Positions 27,231 to 42,876 of a stretch of 64,000 nucleotides of DNA are shown here, in pieces. This DNA is from Euzebyella saccharophila. GTDB lineage: Bacteria; Bacteroidota; Bacteroidia; Flavobacteriales; Flavobacteriaceae. Position numbers and translations under genes: made by a program. Under the pieces are notes generated by a model that did no database searches, had not been told where the DNA came from, and saw only the letters and a list, made by a program, of their open reading frames with translations. How positions within the stretch are numbered: the first letter of the stretch is position 1; each line of letters opens with the position of its first letter. The stretch covers positions 1 through 64,000 of the forward strand of contig NZ_JACYFJ010000003.1 of NCBI RefSeq assembly GCF_014855495.1, written 5' to 3'.

Positions 27231-28790
27231 ATGACAAAATATATAATTCCATTAGCATTTATCTGTCTGCTTATAAGCGGATGTGATGAAGATTTCGTTG
27301 AAGTAAACACGAACCCTTATGCGGTAACAGAAGTTGACCCGGCACTATTGTTTGCAGGCGCTCAAAGAAGTCATATAGGTAACTGGACAGCCGAACATAC
27401 GATAGTGCAACAGTTCGTAAACCCCTATAACCAAGGTGCCACATTAGGCTTTAATTTTAATGAGGATATCGACGGAGTCAATAATCCAAAATGGAACGAA
27501 TCATACCCTTCAGTGATAAGAAACTTGGTTCAAGCCATGAACTTATTGGGTGAAGATACCGACCGAACCAATCTTCTAAGCATGATTCGCATTTGGAAAG
27601 CCCAAGTTTTTATGGGTTTGGTAGACACATACGGAGATGTACCTTATTTTGATGCCGGTAAAGCCGTAAGTGACATTACATATTTTCCAACCTATGATAG
27701 CGATCAGGCCATTTATGAAGATTTATATAAAGAACTATCAACTGCCATAGGCGCACTCAACCCGAATGGAGACTATGTAGCCGATGACCTTTTTTACGGA
27801 AGTAGTAGTGAGAACCCAACAAGTTCAGCTTCGGCTCAAGTTGCCAAATGGCAGAAATTAGGTAACTCATTACTATTGAGACTGGGTATGAGGTATACTA
27901 AAATAGACCCTGCCAAAGCAGAATCTATCGTTTCGGAAGCATTTTCTGGAGGGGTAATGACCTCAAATAGCGATAATGCCTATGTAAAGTATGATGGCAA
28001 TACCTATGTTTGGGAAGATAATAATGTGCTTAGAGATTTTTCTTTCTTTAACTATGCTGCAGAACCTTTTGTCGATTATCTTAAAGAGACAGAAGATCCC
28101 AGGGCAAAATATATGATAGCTACTTACACCGATCCAGGTGCCGTTGCAAATGAAAGCTCCCCTGACACTACTTTAGAAAACCAATTTGGCGTTCCGGTGG
28201 GTGTTTCCGATGCTGAATTGTCAGATACTTCGTTGGGCTATAGAGGTACAAAAGGAGCCGGTCTTGACTATGCGCAACTTAATGTTTTTGCAGTAGCTTC
28301 TCCTGCGGCTCCAGCATTTTATGTGACCTATGCCCAAACCTCGTTATTATTGGCAGAGGCCGCTTTTCGAGGCTGGGTTTCGGGCAGTCCGCAAAGTTAT
28401 TATGAAGAAGGAATCAGTGCTGATATGGAGATTTACGCCCTTTACCCGAATACCGAGCCAATACCCGCTGGAGAGGTTGACTCTTATCTAGAACAACCAG
28501 AGGTGGCCTATGACCCCGCCAACGCTCTAGAACTTATCAACACGCAGTATTGGGTCGTAAACTTTAGAAACGGAACCGAAGTTTTTGCCAATTTTAGAAG
28601 ATCAGGCTTTCCTGATTTGAGCAGAAACGATTTTAATGACAATCTATTAGCCAATGGGGGTGATGGTTTTGCCCACAGAATGTCTTATCCTGATCGTGAA
28701 GGATCTGCAAACTCAGAGAGTTACGCCGCCGCGGTAGCTGCTATCGGAGGAGATAATTTGATTAATCGCGTTTTTTGGGACGTAGAATAG
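27231..28790 (+). CDS. SusD-like surface glycan-binding lipoprotein (pair 1)
   Basis: Outer-membrane lipoprotein that lids the SusC barrel and binds oligosaccharide. I choose the ATG at 27231, ten bases after the SusC stop, over 27207 because it gives a compact signal with the lipobox LLISGC. About 519 residues with SusD-like TPR helices. The start DEDFVEVNTNPYAVTEVDP and the segment LVDTYGDVPYFDAG match the SusD-like type that pairs with long SusC proteins. The C-terminal INRVFWD is typical for this subgroup. The ligand is unknown; surrounding genes suggest pentose oligosaccharides. Confidence 0.9.
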   Translation: MTKYIIPLAFICLLISGCDEDFVEVNTNPYAVTEVDPALLFAGAQRSHIGNWTAEHTIVQQFVNPYNQGATLGFNFNEDIDGVNNPKWNESYPSVIRNLVQAMNLLGEDTDRTNLLSMIRIWKAQVFMGLVDTYGDVPYFDAGKAVSDITYFPTYDSDQAIYEDLYKELSTAIGALNPNGDYVADDLFYGSSSENPTSSASAQVAKWQKLGNSLLLRLGMRYTKIDPAKAESIVSEAFSGGVMTSNSDNAYVKYDGNTYVWEDNNVLRDFSFFNYAAEPFVDYLKETEDPRAKYMIATYTDPGAVANESSPDTTLENQFGVPVGVSDAELSDTSLGYRGTKGAGLDYAQLNVFAVASPAAPAFYVTYAQTSLLLAEAAFRGWVSGSPQSYYEEGISADMEIYALYPNTEPIPAGEVDSYLEQPEVAYDPANALELINTQYWVVNFRNGTEVFANFRRSGFPDLSRNDFNDNLLANGGDGFAHRMSYPDREGSANSESYAAAVAAIGGDNLINRVFWDVE

Positions 28791-28840
28791 TAAAAAGTAC
28801 TTGAAAATGTTAGTTTTTTTGTGTTAGCTATATTCATTTT

Positions 28841-28877
28841 ACGGCCATATATCAGATAATATATGGCCGTTTCTTTT
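28841..28877 (+). terminator. Rho-independent terminator after SusCD pair 1
   Basis: Perfect 12-base arms ACGGCCATATAT (28841-28852) and ATATATGGCCGT (28859-28870) around a CAGATA loop, followed by TTCTTTTGTT. It is 50 bases after the SusD stop. The leftward AraC-type gene ends 53 bases to the right and may share the hairpin, although its T-run side is weak. Confidence 0.88.
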
Positions 28878-28922
28878 GTTGTAAAAAATGATTGAAGTGA
28901 GAAATAGAATATACCTTTATTT

Positions 28923-29777
28923 TCAGCTGGCCAACTTAACCAAAAGATGCTTTTTACGATACTCTCTTGGAGTTAGTTTATTTTTCTTTTTAAAGGCTAC
29001 ATTAAACCTACATATAGAGTTAAAACCCGATTGATATGCCACAGAGGTAATACTATCGTTTGAGACAGTCAACTTTCTCTCGGCAAATGAGATTCTTTGG
29101 GTAATGATATAATCAGAAATAGTCTTTCTAAATGCCTTCTTAAAGATAGAATTGGCATAATCTGGGTGAAGGCCGACTTCTTTTGCTACATGACTTACCC
29201 GTATCGAATCTGTAAAATTGGCAGCTATGAACATTGCCATACGTTCTACCAAATTTATATCTGCTGGTTGTGTATTCTTGAGGTTTATCTCGGAAGAAAA
29301 AGACTGAAGGGCAAATCTTTTTATATAGGCCCCAATTTCTAAGCTACAAGCACTACTCAATTGTGATTCGTTTTGCTTTAATTCTTTTGACCACTTTTTG
29401 AACCGTTTTTTTTCGAACTTAATGTCTTTTGGGGCTGCAATACTAATAAACTCACCATCAAACATGGCATCAAGAAAATCTTTTGGTAATTTCCATTCGT
29501 CAAGTATGGAGAATGGAACTGTTACTACAAAATAAGGATCTTCTCCCAAGTAATTGACCACTTGATGCGGCATTAAACCCCAAAAAGCAACAATTGAACC
29601 TTTAGGTATTTGATATTCATTATTACCTATTAAATAGGTAAGAGAACAATCTGGCAGAAAATTTATTTCTAACTCATTATGGCGTTCTTGTTTAGCCATC
29701 ACTTGCGGCTGAAATAATTCACAGGTTAGGCCATATGGCTCTAAATCTTTTCTATGTTCATCAAATCTAATCGACAT
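28923..29777 (-). CDS. AraC-family transcriptional regulator
   Basis: A 284-residue activator-type regulator. The N-terminal half (about 15-110) is a cupin-like sensor domain (ERHNELEINFLPDCSLTYL, PKGSIVAFWGLMPHQV). The C-terminal 100 residues hold the two helix-turn-helices: HVAKEVGLHPDYANSIFKKAF and SVAYQSGFNSICRFNVAFKK, then LTPREYRKKH. This arrangement is that of RhaS/MelR-type sugar regulators. It lies convergent with SusCD pair 1 and has a near-match to the recurrent operator about 100 bases upstream of its start, so it may itself be under the AraR-like protein. The ligand is not deducible. Confidence 0.88.
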   Translation of the reverse strand: MSIRFDEHRKDLEPYGLTCELFQPQVMAKQERHNELEINFLPDCSLTYLIGNNEYQIPKGSIVAFWGLMPHQVVNYLGEDPYFVVTVPFSILDEWKLPKDFLDAMFDGEFISIAAPKDIKFEKKRFKKWSKELKQNESQLSSACSLEIGAYIKRFALQSFSSEINLKNTQPADINLVERMAMFIAANFTDSIRVSHVAKEVGLHPDYANSIFKKAFRKTISDYIITQRISFAERKLTVSNDSITSVAYQSGFNSICRFNVAFKKKNKLTPREYRKKHLLVKLAS

Positions 29778-29873
29778 TTTAGAAAATTATGGTGCTTACT
29801 TATAAAATAATTACCGTGGTCAGATCACTATAAAGACACTGTAAAGATTTTTAAAGTAACTCGAACAAGAATA

Positions 29874-29891
29874 AAGTGTAAATATTACATT
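29874..29891 (-). promoter_or_regulatory. Near-match operator before the AraC-type gene
   Basis: AAGTGT-AAATATT-ACATTT has GTGT-N7-ACAT, one base off the exact palindrome, and includes a perfect TGTAA-ATA-TTACA dyad (29877-29889). It lies about 100 bases upstream of the araC-type start, in a 284-base spacer with no gene. Confidence 0.35.
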
Positions 29892-30061
29892 TGTAATTTA
29901 AGATTTATTTAATAAATATGCAAATGGTAATCTATTAGAGTAGAATTAGGCCACTACTGTTGTCTGTAAAGTAAAAAATGAATTCTCTTCTAAACTATGC
30001 TTGACCATAGGTTCGCAAAACATCTCGCAAACTTTGTCTATCTATAGACTTATATATTAAT

Positions 30062-32782
<2,721 letters not shown>

Positions 32783-32792
32783 TTACTAATTT

Positions 32793-35029
<2,237 letters not shown>

Positions 35030-35048
35030 AGTTACTTATATAGTTAGT

Positions 35049-35939
35049 TTATTTCATCCAATCATTTCGCTTTAGCCATGCAAACAATGGGTCCATCCAT
35101 CCTTGATGTCTAAATATAAATCCATGCCCGCCTTTGGGGTAAATATGTATTTCAGCATCTACTTTATGGTGCCGTAAACTTTCAAAATAAGAAATGCTGT
35201 TATCTACATCTACCGTAGTGTCATCGGCAGTATGTGTTAAATAGGCAGGAGGCGTATTTTCTTTTACTTGTTGTTCGTTTGAAAATAACGTTACATCGTC
35301 TTCTGAGGGTGTTTTTCCAATAAGCGCATCACGTGAACCGCCATGGGTTAAATCAGGAGTCATACTGATTACGGGATATACTAAAATTTGGAAATCGGGC
35401 CTTAAACTGGTATTATTTGGATTATCAATATAAGATGTTTCAAAATGGGTTGCTGCAGAGGAGGCCAGATGTCCACCAGCAGAAAAGCCCATAATACCAA
35501 TTCTGGAAGCATCAATGCCCCATTTTTCAGCATTTTCACGCACCAATTTAATCGCTTGTTGGGCATCTTGAAGCGGACCAATTTTTCGGTCTTCCATAAT
35601 GTCATCATTGGGCAAGCGATATTTCAATACAAATGCGGCAATACCCTGTTCAGCCAAAGATTTGGCATTGCCCACACCTTCACCTTGATAAACAACAACG
35701 CTATAACCACCTCCCGGCACTAGGATGATAGCAGTTCCATTGGCTTTTTCTGGATTTGGTTTAAAATACTCTAATGTTGGATTCGTGACATCTCGATACA
35801 TACCTTCTCCAGATTCCTTTATTTCCGATGGTTTTGAATTTGGAATTTCTGAAGAATATAGATTTATTATTTCCTGAGCATTTATAGAGGAAAATGATAC
35901 TATGAATAAAACTATATGGTAAAAAATATTTTTTTTCAT
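35049..35939 (-). CDS. BD-FAE-like alpha/beta-hydrolase (acetyl xylan/feruloyl esterase candidate)
   Basis: A 296-residue secreted hydrolase (signal ending SINAQ). Core motifs are the oxyanion loop AIILVPGGGYSVV near residue 72, the nucleophile elbow GFSAGGHLA near 155, an Asp in HTADDTTVD near 238 and the His in GGHGFIFRH near 274. It resembles the promiscuous xylan feruloyl/acetyl esterases of Bacteroidota, and the esterase at 691-1635. It lies in the leftward xylan operon between a GH43 and the CE1-like pair. Often annotated as dienelactone hydrolase or endo-xylanase B, which would be misleading. Confidence 0.85.
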   Translation of the reverse strand: MKKNIFYHIVLFIVSFSSINAQEIINLYSSEIPNSKPSEIKESGEGMYRDVTNPTLEYFKPNPEKANGTAIILVPGGGYSVVVYQGEGVGNAKSLAEQGIAAFVLKYRLPNDDIMEDRKIGPLQDAQQAIKLVRENAEKWGIDASRIGIMGFSAGGHLASSAATHFETSYIDNPNNTSLRPDFQILVYPVISMTPDLTHGGSRDALIGKTPSEDDVTLFSNEQQVKENTPPAYLTHTADDTTVDVDNSISYFESLRHHKVDAEIHIYPKGGHGFIFRHQGWMDPLFAWLKRNDWMK

Positions 35940-36004
35940 TGATCGGATTTTAATTTTACGACTGCTTTTACAGGAGTTTTAATCACTAAAAGCCTTTTAT
36001 TTTT

Positions 36005-37756
36005 CTATTTAGGCGAGGCATCATTTGTCGTAGTAGCATAAAGCCCTAATAAACATCCTGTAAAACCACCTGCCACATCGGTTGACAAAATGTCGCCCGA
36101 TACAGTGCCACCCAAAGGCTCAAAATCTGCTCCGTTCAAAGCGAATTGAAACTCATATTTATCGCCATTGGCAACAATTTTTAAATCAATCGAATTGTTC
36201 CAGTCAATTTTTTGTGCTGCCAGAATTTCAGATTTTAATTCGGCCCGTCTGTTGGGCTTATAGTTCTTTTCAAGAATCACATAGTAGTCCTTATCTTTTT
36301 TGGTCACCCCAAAAACGTAGTTTGAATTTTCATTTTGATAAGCCGTAACTCCAGCCAGATCTTTTTCGGACTTTGGCTTGTAGTTCATGGTGGTGGTAAA
36401 AGAAAAACTGTTGTGCTGTTGGCGGTAAAAAAGTGTGGAAGTGGGCTTCAGTTCTTTTATTTGGGTTTCAAACGGGGTTATCTGCATACCATTTTTTACC
36501 TTTTTCATAAAAGCTTCCCTGGGCCCACGTAAACCAATCCATCTAAAATCTAGGTTATCACTTGTAAAATTTTCGGTGTAGGTAAAATTGCCGTTGGGAA
36601 CAAACCCATCTTTGCCGGTATTGTTGGTGATACCTTCGGGCATTTTCAATTTAGGCTCCATAGGAACCAACCCATTTTCAAAAACGGGAAATTCTCCGGA
36701 CCAATCCACAGGAAGAATAAAAGTCTCACGCCCCGTATTCACCCTATTTTCTTCGTTGGGCCTAACGGCAAGAAACACACCGTAATACTTTTCATCAGGA
36801 CCTTGAACCAAATCTGCATGACCGGCCCAATCTACTTTGTTTTCCCTGTCTTTTGGAAAATAACGTTGCGTTAGAATAGGGTTGCTGGGTGCCGGCACAT
36901 AAGGCCCCTTTGGGTTGTCGCTCTTAAAGATAACCTCGCTGTGCCAGCCACCGGTGCCGCCTTCGGCACACATTAAATAATAACTACCATCTTTTTTATA
37001 GATATGTGGCGCTTCGATCCAAATAGGCTTTTCGGTAATATCAACACCTCCATCCACTATAATTATATCCGTGCCCTCTATGACCTTGTCATTTTCTACA
37101 TCATATTCCCAAATCTTTATCACACGATGACCGTTGTACTGTTCTTTGCCCCTGTCCGGTGCATCGTTGTGGACAATATAACCTTTACCATCCTCATCAA
37201 AGAAAATGGAAGGGTCAATTCCGCCAAAACCAAGTTTAATGGGACTGCCCCATCCTTTCATCGGATCTTTTGTTTTCACAATGATATTTCCCAGTCCGCC
37301 AGAAAAGGCAGTAACAATCATATAAAAGGTATCATTATGGGGATTGTATGTTATCCCAGGGGCATAAACACCTTGACTAATACCAGTATCATGAGGGTTG
37401 AACTCGGTAATATCATCTAAAACACCCCCTAAATCTGTCCAATTAACTAAATCTTTTGAATGGAAAATGGGTACTCCGGGAAACATGGCAAACGAGGAGC
37501 AAACCATATAATAGTCATCTCCTTTTCTTGTGATGGCCGGGTCAGGATAACATCCTTGTAAAATAGGATTGTAAAACTCGTTTTCTTCTAGTGGATTGTC
37601 GTTGTACCAAGCATCGTTTCCTTGGTAAGTTACCTCGGAAAAAACAGGTTGGTTAGTAGCTTTTTGGGCATTTAAACGGGCAGAAAACCCCATTATACTG
37701 GCTACGACAATTCCAGTTATTATATATTGCTTAAGTCTTTTAGTATTATTGAGCAT
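36005..37756 (-). CDS. GH43 beta-xylosidase/alpha-L-arabinofuranosidase with C-terminal beta-sandwich
   Basis: A 583-residue exported inverting hydrolase (signal GFSARLNAQ). The five-bladed propeller shows the general-base Asp in QGCYPDPAIT, the pKa-modulating Asp in GGIDPSIFFDEDG and the catalytic-acid Glu in WIEAPHIYKK. MFPGVPIFHSKDLVNW is typical of the xylan-acting GH43 subfamilies. Residues about 380-583 form the C2-like beta-sandwich (TLFYRQQHNSFSFTTTM) that closes the active site. It probably removes arabinofuranosyl or xylosyl units from substituted xylo-oligosaccharides. It sits between the interrupted esterase and the BD-FAE-like gene. Confidence 0.9.
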   Translation of the reverse strand: MLNNTKRLKQYIITGIVVASIMGFSARLNAQKATNQPVFSEVTYQGNDAWYNDNPLEENEFYNPILQGCYPDPAITRKGDDYYMVCSSFAMFPGVPIFHSKDLVNWTDLGGVLDDITEFNPHDTGISQGVYAPGITYNPHNDTFYMIVTAFSGGLGNIIVKTKDPMKGWGSPIKLGFGGIDPSIFFDEDGKGYIVHNDAPDRGKEQYNGHRVIKIWEYDVENDKVIEGTDIIIVDGGVDITEKPIWIEAPHIYKKDGSYYLMCAEGGTGGWHSEVIFKSDNPKGPYVPAPSNPILTQRYFPKDRENKVDWAGHADLVQGPDEKYYGVFLAVRPNEENRVNTGRETFILPVDWSGEFPVFENGLVPMEPKLKMPEGITNNTGKDGFVPNGNFTYTENFTSDNLDFRWIGLRGPREAFMKKVKNGMQITPFETQIKELKPTSTLFYRQQHNSFSFTTTMNYKPKSEKDLAGVTAYQNENSNYVFGVTKKDKDYYVILEKNYKPNRRAELKSEILAAQKIDWNNSIDLKIVANGDKYEFQFALNGADFEPLGGTVSGDILSTDVAGGFTGCLLGLYATTTNDASPK

Positions 37757-37787
37757 GATAGAGATTATTTGAATTGAGAATTTGTTT

Positions 37788-38984
37788 TTAGTTGTTTTTC
37801 CAAAGGTTCGGCAAGAACCTGTAATATAAAAGATGTCGCCATGTAGACCAATCGTGTCCGCCTTTGCCGCCCTCGTAATATTCGTGTTCTATATTATGTT
37901 TTTTTAATGCCTCAACAAGGCCTTGAACCCTTGCGTTGAAAAAACCTTCTGCTTCCTTGGTTCCTTGACCAACAAAAAGATAATCGACCTTATCATTAAC
38001 CTTAGGGTCGTTCAAGAAATGTGATAGGGTTTCTTCCGGTTTTGTATCACCGGCACTCAGAATACCAAAATTGGCAAAGATGTCCAAAGACCTAAACCCA
38101 ATGAACATACTGTGCCGACCACCCATTGACAATCCGGAAATGGCTCTTCCTTTAGGGGATTTTATCGTACTGTAACTCTCATCAACTACTGGAATGATAT
38201 GGTTTCTTAGCTCCTTTTCGAAAATATCAAAGGTCAATTGCGCATGCTCAGGATGATTTCTATGGATGATCTGATTGTTGGGTATAGCAATGATCATTGG
38301 TTTGGCCTTACCCTCTGCCAAAAGATTGTCCATAATAAAGTTCGCACGACCATCGTACACCCAATTTGATGGCAATTCACCACTACCGCCTAATAGGTAC
38401 AATACAGGATATTCTTTAGCTGCATCGTAACCGGGTGGGGTATAAACATAAAGTTCTCGTTCACCATTGGTCACATCAGAGTGGTACACGTGACGGGTAA
38501 CGTTGCCGTGCGGTACGTTCTTTGCATCGTAATACGAAGGTCCATCACCATGAATAACCAAATTGCTGTACGGCGGCATGGCGGTAAAAGCCGCTTGGGT
38601 ATTGTTGGGGTCGGCTATTTGTGCACCGTCTATCCTAAAATGATACGAATACATGTCTACAGGAAGTGGGCCAATGGTCAAGGACCAGACCCCATCATCA
38701 CCTTTGGTGAAGGGTATTGCCTCTCAGCCTTTTCCCAAAGCAGTATTAATGGCACCGGGATTCAACTCCACATTTTTTGCATCGGGAGCCTTTACACGAA
38801 AAGTAACTGTTTGATCGTCGTGCACTTCGGGTGAGTTAACCGCTGCACTAAAAGGTGTGAGCCCTTCAGTATCTTTTTGAGGATTATATTCTAGGTTTAC
38901 ATTGGCCTGCTGACCAAAACAAAAAGCTGCCCCTAACAGCAAGGCAAAGGCAAATGGTATGGTATTTAATCGGATGGAATACAT
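37788..38984 (-). pseudogene. CE1-like esterase interrupted by one in-frame TGA
   Basis: Reading leftward from the ATG at 38984, the frame runs through a signal peptide (ending FCFGQ) and E-set domain (HDDQTVTFRVKAPDAKNVEL). It hits TGA at 38724-38726 after GKG, then continues in the same frame EAIPFTKGDDGVWSLTIGP to the end at 37788. Without that codon the protein is 398 residues and fully conserved: [21 protein letters not shown] for the nucleophile and KGGHDWSTWRH for the histidine. There are no other lesions, so this is a very recent nonsense mutation, a sequencing error or a read-through site. If translation restarts at 38681 only a signal-less catalytic domain would be made. Neighbours are intact and the operon continues through it. 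Confidence 0.85.
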
Positions 38985-39017
38985 ATCTTAATATTTTTGA
39001 CCCTTAATTGGGTTGGA

Positions 39018-40181
<1,164 letters not shown>

Positions 40182-40184
40182 CTA

Positions 40185-41300
<1,116 letters not shown>

Positions 41301-41307
41301 TTAGTTG

Positions 41308-42876
41308 TTATTGAGTTTTATTGTTGACTATTTTGAAAAAATCAAAATCTATGAAGCCTCCTGTTATTTTTGTAGCATAATTGAATAGTCCAAAACGATA
41401 CCCCATAAAGTGTGGTAGGGTATAACTCATATGAAGAGTGCCGCCAATTTTTGACCAGTCTTTTCCGTTTAGACTGTAGTAAAATAAAGCTTCGTCCTTT
41501 TTATCGGTAAAGTCACACTCGGCTTTTAGGTAAATTTTCTCTTGATTAAGGGGCAATGAAGCTACAACTGTTTCGCCTGTATCCTCTTGTCCCGTGACCA
41601 TAATAATTTTGTGTTGCCCATCATCTTTTGATACACCTACCCATCCGTAATTTTTTTGTAAAAGAACCAAACCTGCGCGGTCTCCTTCTTTCATTTCGGA
41701 AATATCCAAAGCTGTACTGCCCGAACATTTGGGCCCAATGGTACGTTGTGTCAAGGTGTTTTTAGTTTTGACCACAGTGCTATCAAGCCTGCCGTTAGTA
41801 AGTCGTAGGTATCCGTGCCGGTCTTTAAGTGACCAAAATTTCTTTTCTGGGTTATGGTTCCATTGCCATGCTAACGGTAGGGTTTCGTCTCCCTTTTTTC
41901 TATTGAAGTCGTCTGGGGTAACTATACCTAATAATCCTTTGCTTCCAGGTAAGTCCAAGGTGTCTGGCACTTTTACGTCTATACCGATAACTGGCCAACC
42001 GTCTTTCCAAGTTACCGGTGCCAGATATGGAATGCGCCCCACCGAACCATAATCTCTAAATAAATAGGCGTACCAATGGCCATCTGGCGTATCAATTACC
42101 CCCCCTTGAGCAATGCCCCTGTCTTGTAGGGCTACCTTGCCCTCGTAAGGTCCGGTAATCTTATCTGAGCGATAGACCAATACTGTTCTCATTCCGTCTG
42201 TGGGCCAAGTAATATTGAATAAGTAATACTTTCCGTCAACCTTGAAAAGTTGAGATCCCTCGGCCCCCAACATTATATTATTACCTGCTGGTGCGCTGGC
42301 ATTTTCTAACAAAACTTTTTCGCTTCCAGGTAGGACTCCAGAAAAGTCTGTTTCAAGTTCGGCTATCATCAATCTGCCATTGCCCCAAATCATATAGGTC
42401 TTTCCGTCATTATCAAAAAATACGCTCAAGTCATGATATGCGGGTTCAAAAGACTTTTCTTGCCAAGAACTATTTTCGATATCGTCAGTAATAAATACAT
42501 GTGTCTTTCCAGTAGTGGCAGAAAACGTAAAAAGATAATACTTACCATTATGATAGCGCAGACAACTTGCCCACGAGCCCCTACCATAAGCTGTTTCTTG
42601 GTTTTCTAAATTTATAGCGTCGCTTTCTCCCAATCGGTCATACGCATAGTTTACAAGGTGCCAATTGACCAAATCGGTCGATTTCATAATAGGCACCCCT
42701 GGGCTCATATGCATTGTAGTACTACTCATATAGTAGTTCTCACCCACCCTTATCATTGACATATCGGGAACATCTGCAAATATCAACGGATTGGTTGCAA
42801 CCAATTCTTGCGAATAAGACGTTTGCAAACTCGTCAAAAACAGTGCATAAAAAAGGTGGCGAAGCTCTATTTTCAT
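41308..42876 (-). CDS. GH43 glycosidase (xylosidase/arabinofuranosidase type)
   Basis: A 522-residue exported GH43 (signal SLQTSYSQ). The general base is in IFADVPDMSMIR, where the usual YxDP becomes FADVPD. The middle Asp is in YHDLSVFFDNDG and the acid Glu in MLGAEGSQLF. STTMHMSPGVPIMKSTDLVNW is a hallmark of one xylan-related subfamily (GH43_12-like, from memory). A C-terminal beta-sandwich (about 325-515) has GFIDFDFFKI at its end. Its ATG overlaps the GH95 stop (ATGA), giving translational coupling with GH95. Likely trims arabinose or xylose after GH95 and esterases act. Confidence 0.88.
   Translation of the reverse strand: MKIELRHLFYALFLTSLQTSYSQELVATNPLIFADVPDMSMIRVGENYYMSSTTMHMSPGVPIMKSTDLVNWHLVNYAYDRLGESDAINLENQETAYGRGSWASCLRYHNGKYYLFTFSATTGKTHVFITDDIENSSWQEKSFEPAYHDLSVFFDNDGKTYMIWGNGRLMIAELETDFSGVLPGSEKVLLENASAPAGNNIMLGAEGSQLFKVDGKYYLFNITWPTDGMRTVLVYRSDKITGPYEGKVALQDRGIAQGGVIDTPDGHWYAYLFRDYGSVGRIPYLAPVTWKDGWPVIGIDVKVPDTLDLPGSKGLLGIVTPDDFNRKKGDETLPLAWQWNHNPEKKFWSLKDRHGYLRLTNGRLDSTVVKTKNTLTQRTIGPKCSGSTALDISEMKEGDRAGLVLLQKNYGWVGVSKDDGQHKIIMVTGQEDTGETVVASLPLNQEKIYLKAECDFTDKKDEALFYYSLNGKDWSKIGGTLHMSYTLPHFMGYRFGLFNYATKITGGFIDFDFFKIVNNKTQ

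Noticed and set aside
37004-37420. 138-codon frame on the plus strand
   Set aside because: Antisense shadow of the GH43 catalytic domain.
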